A DNA stretch of 64,000 nucleotides from Candidatus Zipacnadum vermilionense (GCA_029821755.1 JALGSV010000001.1:62001-126000), one strand, 5' to 3'. Positions 51,126 to 60,246 are shown, counted from the stretch's first letter. Numbers and translations are program-made. Notes: generated by a model not told the origin, from the sequence alone.

Positions 51126-53336
51126 ATGCGTTACCTGACAATGGTGCTGTTGGTGATTGGTGCCGGCTGGGCCTGGGCCCAGGAGCCGCTGGCCCGGCCG
51201 GGAGTGCCGGCGGTGGAGATACAGGGACAGGCGGGCCAGCAGACCATTTACTACTGGGCGTATGCCACTGACGAGCGGGGACATACGGCGTACTCCGACC
51301 CGGTGGTCGTCAACAACGCGCCCGATACGCTGTCGGGGGAGAACGCGGTCGTGCTGACCCCGGCGCCGGTAGAGGGCGCCACCGGGTACGGCATCCTCAG
51401 CAGCCGCTGCCAGGCGCCGCGCGATCTGCAGGTGGAGGTGGGTGCCCAGGGCGAGAAGACCTTCTACTATTGGACCCAGGCCCGCAACGGGCGGAGCGTG
51501 TGGTCGGCGGTGGAAGGGCCGTTCCAGGTGGACGGCTGTGCCGACAATCCCGAAAACACGATGACGTGGGGGGACAGCGGGGTGGAGTTCTACTATCTGT
51601 ACCGGACCGAGACGGAGGTGCAGCCGCTGGGGTGGCGGGGGTGCGTGATCCTGACGGCGGGTAAGGAAACCGAGTGGAGCGACAAGGGCCTCACCCCGGA
51701 CTCGCGCATCATCAGCCCGGCGGGCAACGCTGAGGAGAAGCCGGAGGGTATCGGCATCTACGTGGTGGGGACCTCCCAGGGGGAGCAGATCGTTGATCAG
51801 GGCCAGAAGCTGGCGTCGACGTTCATCTACGACATCAACACGACCGACACAGCCTACCAGTCGTTCACTCCGGTAGTGAAGGGCTTCGAGCCGAGCGGGG
51901 AACGAGGCGCCTTTCAGTTCAACTACCGCAACACCCTCAAGAGCCCACAGTACAGTTGGGACTTGCTCAACAACGTGACCATCCATCAGGACAACATCGC
52001 TGGCGGCCTCAACGTCTACCCCGGGGTCGGGGGCATTCACCACGAGAGCGCCAAGAACACCTACAACGGTATTGATATTCACCAGTTCAACTACACCGCC
52101 GGGCAGCACTCTCCCTACCTGACCTTCATGTACAACTACGGCATAGGCGACAATGTTCTCTTCCACGCCGCGCTGGAGCAGCAGGGCCAGAACCGCACCG
52201 CCGGCGACGAGGGCAGTGAGTTCTTCAGTCTGCACATGAACCGGCGGCTAAGCTTCAGTCGGGTAAAGGTAGCGGCGGAGGCGCAGCCGGGTGATCTGTA
52301 CCTGTCGCTGGAGGGTAGCCCGGGGATTGTTGCCTCCGGGCGGGGTCTGGTCAACCTCACGCAGAAGTATACAGCAGGGCAGGCGCATGTGGAGGGGAGG
52401 GCGGTCGCGGTCGGCAAGGATACCAACTGGACGCCGGAGCTGGAAGGGCGCTGGATTAGCTTCGATGCGGACACCGTCCAGAGCAGCGCCGGCGACACGC
52501 GGCAATGGTACCTGGTGGAGCGGTATGTAAACCCAACGCGACTGCAATTGTGGGCGCAGACGTACTGGGGCAAGTACAACTACAAGGGCGGAGCGCGGGC
52601 GGACGGAGCGTATATGATCTGCCCGTATACGGAGATGAACGATGGGGATTCAGCGACCTCCAAGGGGCTGCGGGTGGCGCCGCTGACCGTGGTGTGGAAG
52701 GAGGGCGACGACGTCGAGGTGATCGCCGGACCGCAGACCACCTTCCGGCTGGGCTGGTGGGAGATGGGCGGCGAGTTCCTGCCCCAGGACCACGTGGCCG
52801 GGCTGGGGATCGCCTACAACGGCAACAAGCCCACGAGCGAGGGGGCCCTGATCACCTATAACTGGGGGATCGGGTTGGAGACGCACGGAGCAGAGACGGC
52901 CGTGGCCTGCATGGACGGAACAAAGGTGGGTATGCAGGTATACAAGGACACGGCGACGCTCATTTCCTGCATCCGGGATGATCCCTACCGGTTCAACCTG
53001 GCGCAGGACGCCAATGGACTGTTCCTGGAGCAGGCCGGCGGGGCACGCTGGGTGGCCCTGGGGCAGAAGGGGATCACCCTGTACGGTGACGCCACCATCG
53101 CTGGAAGCCAGCGGACGCGGGGCAAGGCCACCTTCTCCGGCGACGGGCAGCAGGTGGAGTTCACGTTCCAGTTCCCTTCCGCCTACGCGGCGGAGCCCTT
53201 CGTGGTGGCGTCGTCGAACCTACCCATCGGTATGGGCGTGACGGCGGCGACGAAGGACGGGTGCACGGTGACCTTCGCCACGCCGCCGCCGGCCGGGGAG
53301 GGCAACATCGTGGTGACCTGGATGGTGCAGGAGTAG
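51126..53336 (+). CDS. Secreted companion protein 2, unknown family with FN3-like N-terminus
   Basis: A 736-aa exported protein (signal peptide VLLVIGAGWAWA). Two fibronectin-III-like units follow: TIYYWAYATDERGHTAYSDP and TFYYWTQARNGRSVWSAVEG, each with a later strand such as PVEGATGYGIL. The remainder matches companion 1 at two places, GDNVLFHAALEQQGQNRTAG and the C-terminal GCTVTFATPPPAGEGNIVVT. LGWWEMGGEFLPQDHVAGLG also has a weaker counterpart. The C-terminus, with repeated glycine turns, resembles trimeric fibre or tail-spike tips. No catalytic motif was recognised. It lies between paralogues D and E with short gaps (53 and 70 bases), implying a shared operon. AAGGAAGGG is before the start. 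Confidence 0.7.
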   Translation: MRYLTMVLLVIGAGWAWAQEPLARPGVPAVEIQGQAGQQTIYYWAYATDERGHTAYSDPVVVNNAPDTLSGENAVVLTPAPVEGATGYGILSSRCQAPRDLQVEVGAQGEKTFYYWTQARNGRSVWSAVEGPFQVDGCADNPENTMTWGDSGVEFYYLYRTETEVQPLGWRGCVILTAGKETEWSDKGLTPDSRIISPAGNAEEKPEGIGIYVVGTSQGEQIVDQGQKLASTFIYDINTTDTAYQSFTPVVKGFEPSGERGAFQFNYRNTLKSPQYSWDLLNNVTIHQDNIAGGLNVYPGVGGIHHESAKNTYNGIDIHQFNYTAGQHSPYLTFMYNYGIGDNVLFHAALEQQGQNRTAGDEGSEFFSLHMNRRLSFSRVKVAAEAQPGDLYLSLEGSPGIVASGRGLVNLTQKYTAGQAHVEGRAVAVGKDTNWTPELEGRWISFDADTVQSSAGDTRQWYLVERYVNPTRLQLWAQTYWGKYNYKGGARADGAYMICPYTEMNDGDSATSKGLRVAPLTVVWKEGDDVEVIAGPQTTFRLGWWEMGGEFLPQDHVAGLGIAYNGNKPTSEGALITYNWGIGLETHGAETAVACMDGTKVGMQVYKDTATLISCIRDDPYRFNLAQDANGLFLEQAGGARWVALGQKGITLYGDATIAGSQRTRGKATFSGDGQQVEFTFQFPSAYAAEPFVVASSNLPIGMGVTAATKDGCTVTFATPPPAGEGNIVVTWMVQE

Positions 53337-53406
53337 GTCCGCCTCGTTCCTGCCCCCGGCGGAGGGGGGCCGCGACGAAGACCTGCCGAAGGAGATCTTG
53401 ACTAGC

Positions 53407-56400
53407 ATGAGAACCCAGCGCGGAAGCAAGTGGGGAAGGGGTCGGTGGTGCCTGCTAACGGTGACCGCTTACCTCTTCGGTTTGGCCATCGCCGGGTGCG
53501 CGGCCGAGCCAGAGACGTTCACCGTCAAGGAGTGGGTGGGCCTGGCCCATCACAATGAGCGGGTGAGCTTCCCCCTCAGCGCGGCGCAACTGGCTCAGGC
53601 CAAGGCGGGCGACAGGCTGCTGGGACCGGGCGGTCAGGCCGTCACTTACCAGCTCATCCCCGGGCAGACGGCGCAAGATAGCCGGATCGAGTTCGCGGCG
53701 GACCTGGAGCCTTTCGAGAGCGCCGTCTATAGCTTCGGCGACGGCCAGGGTGAGCCGGTCACCGATCTCACCGTGCAGGACAGGGGCGAGACCATCGAGC
53801 TGAGCAATGGCCTGATTGGGATCGTGCTCAACAAAAGGCTGGAGGGCGGCGTCGGGCCGGTGGCGCGGCTGCAGCTGACCTCGGGCAAGCTGGTGGGCGG
53901 GTCGCTGCTGCAGACCGACCAGCCGGTTACTGACTACAAGGCGATGGTGACCGCTCGCGGGCCTGTCTACGCGGAGGTCATGTGCCGGGCGGAGTTCGGG
54001 GACAAGGGAAGTTGGGCCATGCGGTTCCAGCTTCAGGCCAACGAGCCGGTCATCCGGGTGGACGAGTGGTGCAAGGTCCAAGGGGCCCAGGTCGAGCTAC
54101 GCCTCTTCCCGGACCGCAACTTCGGCGCCAATAAGATCCTGTTCAAGACCGGCAACAACGAGGTAGGGAAGAACAAGATCGACGATGTGAAGCCAGGGAC
54201 GGTGTTCACCTGGGAGCCACGCCTGTTCTGGGCGTATGCCGAACGGCGGGGGCAGTGCTTCACGCTCTTCAACCCGAACGGGCCGGATGCGCTGTCCTTC
54301 GGGGCCGGCTGGGCCGGCAGGTGGGTGGACCCGCAGATACCGTGGGCGGAGCGAACGCCAGGGAACCTCACCGTCACCAAGGACGACCAGGGGCTGTGGA
54401 TTCCCTTCCCCGTCAGGCGCGGGCAGCGGATGTGGATCATCACTGCCTTGAGCACCGAGGAAGCTCTTACCGGCTTTAGCGAAGAGGAGTACTTCAAGAC
54501 TCTCCCCGCCTACGCCTACCTGATCAAGCACGGGCAGTTCCCGCTGGACGTCACCAAGGACTATCAGTATACGTGGCAGGGCGCCCACGACAACTACCCG
54601 CGGCTGCTGCTAACGCAGGACGGGGTGAAGCGATTCCGGGAGAACCTGGCGGAGGTGGCGCCCTACGAGAGGGCCGCGGCGGGTTACGTGGCCCAGGCGG
54701 CCGGGGGGGCGCTGCAGGTCCAGCAATACAATATGGGCGGGCCAATCTCGGCCTACCTGGCGACTGGCGACGAGGCGATGGGGAAGGTGCTGGGAGATGT
54801 GGCCGAGGACTGGCTGCTGCGCGTTATCCGCCGCGTAGTGATGCAGCCGGACATGCCCTACGGCTCGGCGCCGCACCATTTCCAGGAGATCGGCTCGTCG
54901 ATTCTCCTATGCGACGTCGCGCTGAGCAACCCGAAGATGGACCCCGTCCTGCGCGAGCGGATGCTGGCCCAGATCGCCTTCATGTGCTACACGATCAGTC
55001 GCTCGGAGTTCTGGTCGGAGGAGCGTGGCTTCAGCGGCACCGCCAACATGTCCACAAGCGTCTACGGCTACCAGGTCACGGCGGCCTGCGCCATTTCCTC
55101 GCACCCGCTGGCCAAATCCTGGGCGCGGGACGGGCTGGAGCGCCTCAAGAACCAAGTTGACACCTGGTCGGACGACCACGGTGGGTGGCTGGAGGCACCG
55201 CACTATGCGATGGTGTCGCTGGACCAGATCCTATCGTGCTTCGTGATGGCCAACAACGCCGGGTTCAACGACTACCTGTACGACCCGCGGATGAAGGCGA
55301 TCATGAACTGGTTCAGCAAGATCGCCACCCCGCCCGACTCCCGCCTCAACGGCTACCGGCATCAACCGCCGGTGGGACATACTTACCTGCGCGAGCCGTG
55401 CGGAGAGTTCGGGATCGTCGCGGCGCTGTGGCGCGACAAGGACCCGGAGTTCTCCGCGCAGATGCAGTGGATGTGGCGCCAGCAGTGGTCTTACAAGAAG
55501 CCGGGAATCGGCGGGAGCGCCCCCGGTTTCGCCGGGTTCCGGGAAATCATCGCCGATCCCACCCTCCCGGAGAAGGCGCCGCCCTGGACCAGCGAGTGGT
55601 TCCCTGAGACCGGAGTCATCCTCCGCAACGTCTTCCCCAGCGACCGAGAGACCACGCTCTACATGATTGCGGGCAACAATCACCAGCACTACGACGACGA
55701 TTCCGGGAGCGTCACCATCTGGGGCAAGGGCCGGATCATCGCCGATGACTTCGCCTACGGCACTCTCACCCGCCCGGAGCACAGCCTCCCGGAGACACCC
55801 CTCGCCCAGGGGATCATGAGCGTCAAGGAGTACCTCCCCGGCGAGCGACTCGACTATGTCCGCGGTATCAGCAACGCCTGGACGCGCCAGGTAGCCTTCG
55901 TCAAGGACTCGGATCCGCTGGGCCCCAACTACTTCGTCCTCTGCGACAGTTTCCCGGTGGCGACCACGGGCACCTGGCGGCTGTGGCTGACCGCGAAGTC
56001 CGTGACTCCGCAGGGGCAAGCGGCGGTCGTGGAGGGCGCCGACGACGTCGACACCGACATCTTCTTCGCCCTGCCCAACGGCGTCAAGCTGAGCACCGAG
56101 GAGAAGACCCTGGCCGCGGGCTCAGGCATGTACCCCGACGGCCACTGGAGCGGGATGTCCTCCACGCAGACGGCGCTGATCGCCCCCTTCGAGGGCGCCG
56201 AGACGGTGACCGCCCTGGTCTACCCGCGCCTGAAGAACGAGGCTCCGCCGAGGATGACGGCCCTCGCCGGGGGCAAGGGGATTAAGGTGGAGTCCCCCGT
56301 CGGCACCGACTACGTCTTCCTCAGCCCGACGCGGTTCGAGTACCAGGAGGGCGACGTCTCCTTCGAGGGCACTGTGGGCGTGGCGCAGATTCGCGACGGC

Positions 56401-57003
56401 AAGGCCACGCTGAGCCTGGGCGCGCCCGGCAGGCTCTCCGCCGCCGGCCAGAGTGCCGAGAAGGCGGGCCAGACCTTCGCCGCGACCTGGCGGCCGGTCA
56501 TGGGCGGCGATTTCGAGTCCGGCCAGCAGGAGCTGTTTGTGGTCGATAGCCGGCAATACGGCTGCACGGCCACGCTGCACGAGGGAAACCCCGTGCCCGG
56601 CGATGGCCAGCACCAGGGCAAGTTCTGCGTGGCGGTTCGCATCGAGGGCAAGAGCGGGGTGTGCATAAGTCCCAAGCAGATCTACGTCGACGCCCGCAAG
56701 ACTTACCGCGTGAAGATGAGCTACTACACCACCAGCAACATGAGCGTAGGGGCCGGCGGGTACGGGCGGGACCTCGTGCGCCAGATCACCGACGACAAGG
56801 GAAACACCTGGGGCTGGAGCGTCGACATGAAGGGCCCAGTCGACGGATGGATGGCGGCGGAGACCACCATCGGGCCGCCCGGCTCCGGGGCCAAGTACAT
56901 CTGGCCGCCGGGGGTCATCTCGACCTTCATGAACCTGTGGATCTCCGGCGACCCGGGAGCGGTGCTGTACCTGGATGACATTACCTGGGAAGAGGTGCAG
57001 TAG
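53407..57003 (+). CDS. Large heparinase II/III-like lipoprotein with a C-terminal module (paralogue E)
   Basis: An 1198-aa protein with a lipoprotein-type signal (YLFGLAIAGCAAEP, lipobox IAGC). It opens FTVKEWVGLAHHNERVSFPL, the best form of the shared motif. A helical centre is followed, near residue 758, by HQHYDDDSGSVTIWGKGRII and then ADDFAYG, the heparinase II/III block. The C-terminal 170 residues (GGDFESGQQELFVVDSRQYG to AVLYLDDITWEEVQ) look like a carbohydrate-binding jelly roll, which the other paralogues lack. The ATG at 53407 is preferred to a TTG at 53398, which is too close to GGAG. It is last in the D-companion 2-E group. Confidence 0.74.
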   Translation: MRTQRGSKWGRGRWCLLTVTAYLFGLAIAGCAAEPETFTVKEWVGLAHHNERVSFPLSAAQLAQAKAGDRLLGPGGQAVTYQLIPGQTAQDSRIEFAADLEPFESAVYSFGDGQGEPVTDLTVQDRGETIELSNGLIGIVLNKRLEGGVGPVARLQLTSGKLVGGSLLQTDQPVTDYKAMVTARGPVYAEVMCRAEFGDKGSWAMRFQLQANEPVIRVDEWCKVQGAQVELRLFPDRNFGANKILFKTGNNEVGKNKIDDVKPGTVFTWEPRLFWAYAERRGQCFTLFNPNGPDALSFGAGWAGRWVDPQIPWAERTPGNLTVTKDDQGLWIPFPVRRGQRMWIITALSTEEALTGFSEEEYFKTLPAYAYLIKHGQFPLDVTKDYQYTWQGAHDNYPRLLLTQDGVKRFRENLAEVAPYERAAAGYVAQAAGGALQVQQYNMGGPISAYLATGDEAMGKVLGDVAEDWLLRVIRRVVMQPDMPYGSAPHHFQEIGSSILLCDVALSNPKMDPVLRERMLAQIAFMCYTISRSEFWSEERGFSGTANMSTSVYGYQVTAACAISSHPLAKSWARDGLERLKNQVDTWSDDHGGWLEAPHYAMVSLDQILSCFVMANNAGFNDYLYDPRMKAIMNWFSKIATPPDSRLNGYRHQPPVGHTYLREPCGEFGIVAALWRDKDPEFSAQMQWMWRQQWSYKKPGIGGSAPGFAGFREIIADPTLPEKAPPWTSEWFPETGVILRNVFPSDRETTLYMIAGNNHQHYDDDSGSVTIWGKGRIIADDFAYGTLTRPEHSLPETPLAQGIMSVKEYLPGERLDYVRGISNAWTRQVAFVKDSDPLGPNYFVLCDSFPVATTGTWRLWLTAKSVTPQGQAAVVEGADDVDTDIFFALPNGVKLSTEEKTLAAGSGMYPDGHWSGMSSTQTALIAPFEGAETVTALVYPRLKNEAPPRMTALAGGKGIKVESPVGTDYVFLSPTRFEYQEGDVSFEGTVGVAQIRDGKATLSLGAPGRLSAAGQSAEKAGQTFAATWRPVMGGDFESGQQELFVVDSRQYGCTATLHEGNPVPGDGQHQGKFCVAVRIEGKSGVCISPKQIYVDARKTYRVKMSYYTTSNMSVGAGGYGRDLVRQITDDKGNTWGWSVDMKGPVDGWMAAETTIGPPGSGAKYIWPPGVISTFMNLWISGDPGAVLYLDDITWEEVQ

Positions 57004-57170
57004 GGCTCATGGAGGGGCCGCATGGGTGGCTCGCGCGCGTCGTTTGCGCGCGAGACGGGCCCCATCCGGCCCCCGCGGCCACGAACCTGACCGGGCATCC
57101 ATCCGATAGCCGCAGGGCTCACGGAGCGGCCGCGTCGAGTGGCCCGCGTCGTTCGCGGGCCAGGAGGCCG
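57003..57170. repeat. Two structured direct repeats after paralogue E
   Basis: Two units starting GGGCTCAYGGAGSGGCCGC begin at 57003 and 57115 (period 112). Each holds a hairpin: CTCGCGCGC/GCGCGCGAG (57030-57054) and GGCCCGCG/CGCGGGCC (57141-57161), with the shared centre GTCGTT. A small palindrome AGGAGGCC/GGCCTCCG follows the second. Function unknown. Confidence 0.6.
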
Positions 57171-57344
57171 GCCTCCGCCTGTGGGCTGCCACCGCCGTAT
57201 CGCTGCAGCCACTGGCCGCATGAGCCTCGGCTCCCGACGGGCTTCCGCTGAGCTTCCGTTGGGCTATTGCACAAAGGAGCGTTCCCCGCTCCCATTTCCC
57301 ACTCGCGTCTCGCGTCTCGCGACTTCCGAAGGAGCAGCCTACCT
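57004..57344. other. 341-bp gap between paralogue E and the beta-helix gene
   Basis: Holds the structured direct repeats at 57003-57170. In the rest I recognise only the GAAGGAG ribosome site before the ATG at 57345. Confidence 0.5.
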
Positions 57345-58436
57345 ATGCCCTGCAACCTCTACGGCTTTCTTGTCACCGACTTCGGCGCGAAAGGGGACGG
57401 GGTGACCGACGATACTGCCGCCTTCCAGGCCGCGCTGGAGGAGGCCGGCAAGTCGCGCGGCACCGTGTTTGTGCCGGACGGTACCTACCTGTGCGCCGAT
57501 CTGAAGATGCCGCCGCATACCGGGTTGGTCGGCAACGCCACCTGGGGCTACCGGGAGGGCGGCGGGTCGGTACTCAAGCTCAACAACCCCGCGGCGACCT
57601 GCCTGCTAGATATCACTGGCGCGGTGGGGGCGACTGTTAACGGGCTGTCGCTTTACGGCGACCAGTTGGGGGAGGGGATACACGGTATCCACATGGGGGA
57701 GCTTGCCGAGAAGAAAGAGGAAGACACCCCCCGGATCGAGCGTTGCCACATCAGCCGCTTCACCGGCGACGGCATCCGGCTGGCTCCGGTATGGTGCTTC
57801 AGCGTGCGGGGGTGCGAGATCATCTTCAACGGGGGCAACGCTCTGTATGTGCGCGGTTGGGACGGCTTCATCCTGGACAACTGGTTCTCCGGCAATGAGG
57901 GCTCCGGCTACCTGGCCGACGGCCCCAACGCCTCGGTGACCATGACCGGCAACCGCATCGAATGGAACCACCGCGGAGGCATCCGCATCTACGGCGGGAG
58001 CCACTACAACATTACCGGCAACTACATCGACCGCTCCGGCGGGCCGGGGATCAGCCTGTACCCGCGTGACGGGGTGGGCTGCCTCTGCGTCACCATCACC
58101 GGCAACATTATCTACCGCAGCGGCAAGCCGGAGTGGACTACGGAGCAGTATGACAGCGCCCACGTACGCTTCGAGGGGGCCCGGGGGCTCGTCTTCAGCG
58201 GCAATAGCATGTGCCTGGGGCAGGATGACGGCGGCGGGCTGAACTCGCCTGAATACGGGATAGTGCTGCGGGCGCTGAAGAGCGCGGTCATCAAGGACAA
58301 CACCATGCACCTGGGGGCGCTGACAGAGCTGCTCGTGGACCTGGGCGAGCACGGGGAGGGCGTCATCATCGCGGACAATGTGGGGATGGTGCACACCGAG
58401 AGGGAGAAGGGCGTCTGGGAGTCGCCGGAGAGGTAG
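57345..58436 (+). CDS. Right-handed beta-helix protein (pectate-lyase superfamily)
   Basis: A 363-aa protein. The N-terminal block TDFGAKGDGVTDDTAAFQAA and GTVFVPDGTYL is the pectate-lyase-3/GH28-like signature. Repeated N-x-F-x-G-N turns follow (NWFSGNEGSGYL, NRIEWNHRGGIRIYGGS, NYIDRSGGPGISL), forming a parallel beta helix. No signal peptide is visible, so the location is unclear. Catalytic residues cannot be assigned. GGAG with about a 10-base gap precedes the ATG. It stands downstream of the lyase operon and could cleave the same polymer or be a structural relative. GH28 and PL families share this fold. Confidence 0.82.
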   Translation: MPCNLYGFLVTDFGAKGDGVTDDTAAFQAALEEAGKSRGTVFVPDGTYLCADLKMPPHTGLVGNATWGYREGGGSVLKLNNPAATCLLDITGAVGATVNGLSLYGDQLGEGIHGIHMGELAEKKEEDTPRIERCHISRFTGDGIRLAPVWCFSVRGCEIIFNGGNALYVRGWDGFILDNWFSGNEGSGYLADGPNASVTMTGNRIEWNHRGGIRIYGGSHYNITGNYIDRSGGPGISLYPRDGVGCLCVTITGNIIYRSGKPEWTTEQYDSAHVRFEGARGLVFSGNSMCLGQDDGGGLNSPEYGIVLRALKSAVIKDNTMHLGALTELLVDLGEHGEGVIIADNVGMVHTEREKGVWESPER

Positions 58437-58512
58437 CTCCCGCGCGGCGCGAGCTTTCTAGCCCGTGCGGCACCAAATGCACCTCCGCCGAGACGCCGGT
58501 GCCACCGAGAGG

Positions 58513-59601
58513 CTACCGCTCGTACCCCTCGTTGTAGAAGACGTACAATCCGTCCTTCCCCGGCGCGATTACGTCCAGCCGCTCGGTGCCCTGCAGATCG
58601 GCGAGGGCGAAGTGAATGCCGCAGCCCTTGCCCACCCGCGTCGGGCCGTAGTCAATGATCTGTTTGGCGAAGCAGTCGCCGGTCCACTTGAAGTAGTACA
58701 GCCCCACGGGGTCGGACTGCCCCGGGTCGGTGCCGCAGTGGGCGCGATAGCGTTTGCCGGTGATGAGCTCGCACTCCCCATCGCCGTCGATATCGGCCCA
58801 GATCAAGTCGTGGTACTGGGAGTTGTAGCGGTCAAGGCGATGCCGCGTCCAGGTGCGCTGTCCCTCGGCGTCGCGGCCTTGCTCCCACCAGTCCAACCCG
58901 TAGTCATGCGCCTGGCCGCAGATGAGGTCGTTCAGGCCGTCCCCGTTCACATCCACCACCAGGATCGGTATGCTGCCGGAACCGAGGTCGAAGTCGGGGT
59001 GGTAGGTCCACTCGCCGGCGTAGGTATCCGCGGGCGCCTCCAACCAGCCGTGCTCGAGGATGAAATCCCCGTGGCCGTTGCCGGTGACATCCCCAAAGCC
59101 CAGCCCGTGGCCCTGATTCTGGTCCCAGAGCTGGTGGGTGGCGAACTCCCCCGTCCCGCGGCCGGCGTCGTCCGTGAGCAGCTTGAAGACCTGGAGGGGC
59201 CCGCCGGGGCAATTGGGGACCAGCTCGAGTTGCCCGTCGCCGTCCACGTCCCAGGCGCGGGTGGTCTCCACGTTGCCGACCTCGGCGATCACGTGTTCCG
59301 GCCACTCCTGCGCCGGGTCGCCGGGGTTCTCGCGCCAGCGCAGGGTATTACCCCACCAGCCGCCGGTGATGAAGTCCAGGTAACCGTTGCCATTGACATC
59401 CAAGGCGATGGTCGAGAAGTCGTCGTAGTACTCCCCCTCGGCCTGCACCTCTCCCACCGGGTGCCGCCGCTTGAAGTCCGGTCCCTCATACCACCAGGCG
59501 CCGGAGACGATGTCGAGGATGCCGTCGTTGTTGACGTCGAAGCAACCAGCCGATTCATAGCGCTCGTCGGCGACGAGATGTTTGCGGAAGGTGAGGGGCA
59601 T
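58513..59601 (-). CDS. FG-GAP/VCBS repeat protein
   Basis: A 362-aa protein with at least six repeats of the D-[VI]-[ND]-G-[ND]-G calcium-loop type (DVNNDGILDIV, DVNGNGYLDFI, DVDGDGQLELV, DVTGNGHGDFI, DVNGDGLNDLI, DIDGDGECELI), consistent with a beta-propeller of the integrin-alpha/FG-GAP type. Such proteins bind calcium and often contact carbohydrates or other proteins. No signal peptide is visible from the chosen start. GGAGG is 7 bases before the ATG at 59601; the track's extension is not convincing. It converges with the beta-helix gene. No enzymatic motif was recognised. Confidence 0.85.
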   Translation of the reverse strand: MPLTFRKHLVADERYESAGCFDVNNDGILDIVSGAWWYEGPDFKRRHPVGEVQAEGEYYDDFSTIALDVNGNGYLDFITGGWWGNTLRWRENPGDPAQEWPEHVIAEVGNVETTRAWDVDGDGQLELVPNCPGGPLQVFKLLTDDAGRGTGEFATHQLWDQNQGHGLGFGDVTGNGHGDFILEHGWLEAPADTYAGEWTYHPDFDLGSGSIPILVVDVNGDGLNDLICGQAHDYGLDWWEQGRDAEGQRTWTRHRLDRYNSQYHDLIWADIDGDGECELITGKRYRAHCGTDPGQSDPVGLYYFKWTGDCFAKQIIDYGPTRVGKGCGIHFALADLQGTERLDVIAPGKDGLYVFYNEGYER

Positions 59602-59645
59602 GGGTGGACCTCCAGTAGATGCGTGGAACGGGCAATCGCGCACCG

Positions 59646-60037
59646 TCAACTCGGGCCAGCGGAGGCAGGCACGGGCACGTATTCAACAGCCGGCAGCTCG
59701 GTGAAGTGGGCGTCTCCGGTAACCAACGTAGCGCCGCGGGCACGCGCTGTCGCATAGATCACGGCGTCGGCCATGGGCAGATTGTGCGCAAGACTGAAGT
59801 CGGCGGCTTCGAGCGCCAGGTGCTCAGACAAGGCCCGATCTCATGGCGCCGGAGGCGACCCGCCGCCAGGTTGGCGGCTTCCTCGCTGAGTTCGCGGCGA
59901 GCCACCTTGTAGACTTCGTAGACAGTGACGGTCGGTACCAGCACGTGGTCTGCCTGCTCGAGGCGTTGGAGGAAGGTTTGCGCGCGCGGTCCCTCCTTCA
60001 GCACCTCAAGCCATCCAGAGGTATCGAGGACGATCAA
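59646..60037 (-). pseudogene. vapC: VapC-type PIN-domain toxin, frameshifted
   Basis: The first part starts at TTG (60037) and reads LIVLDTSGWLEVLKEGPRAQ then RLEQADHVLVPTVTVYEVYK, a PIN-domain ribonuclease N-terminus. The frame then shifts near 59829-59834, and a second frame carries LSEHLALEAADFSLAHNLPM, ADAVIYATARARGATL and TGDAHF to a stop at 59646. Acidic site residues (VLDTS, YEVYK, MADA, TGDAHF) are present but split between frames. One base appears missing. The intact form would have 130 residues. Sequencing error is possible. The toxin start overlaps the antitoxin stop (TTGA), the usual vapBC coupling. Confidence 0.78.
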
Positions 60038-60246
60038 TAGCGATCTACCTCCTCGCGGTACCCCTCGGTATTCATGCCCCGGAAGATGTCCTGCAGTTCC
60101 TCTATGGACAGGACCGGCACAAGAGTGACCATGCCGTGCTTGACCATGATAGTCATCATTTGACCCGGCTTGATCTTCACCTGTTCCCGGACTTCCTTGG
60201 GGATGACCACCTGGTATTTGCGGGAAACCTTGACTTCTTGCGCCAT
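60034..60246 (-). CDS. vapB: AbrB/VapB-type antitoxin
   Basis: A 70-aa swapped-hairpin DNA-binding protein: KVSRKYQVVIPKEVREQVKI is the AbrB/MazE signature, followed by KPGQMMTIMV. The C-terminal part (about residues 44-70) would bind the toxin. The ATG at 60246 follows GGGGG by about 8 bases; a GTG one codon earlier is also possible. It overlaps the toxin start by 4 bases. It appears intact while its toxin is broken, a common state of decaying TA pairs. Confidence 0.88.
   Translation of the reverse strand: MAQEVKVSRKYQVVIPKEVREQVKIKPGQMMTIMVKHGMVTLVPVLSIEELQDIFRGMNTEGYREEVDRY

Noticed and set aside
57267-57344. N-terminal extension of the beta-helix protein in the ORF track
   Set aside because: It has no signal-peptide or family character. 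The ribosome site GGAG is placed for the ATG at 57345.
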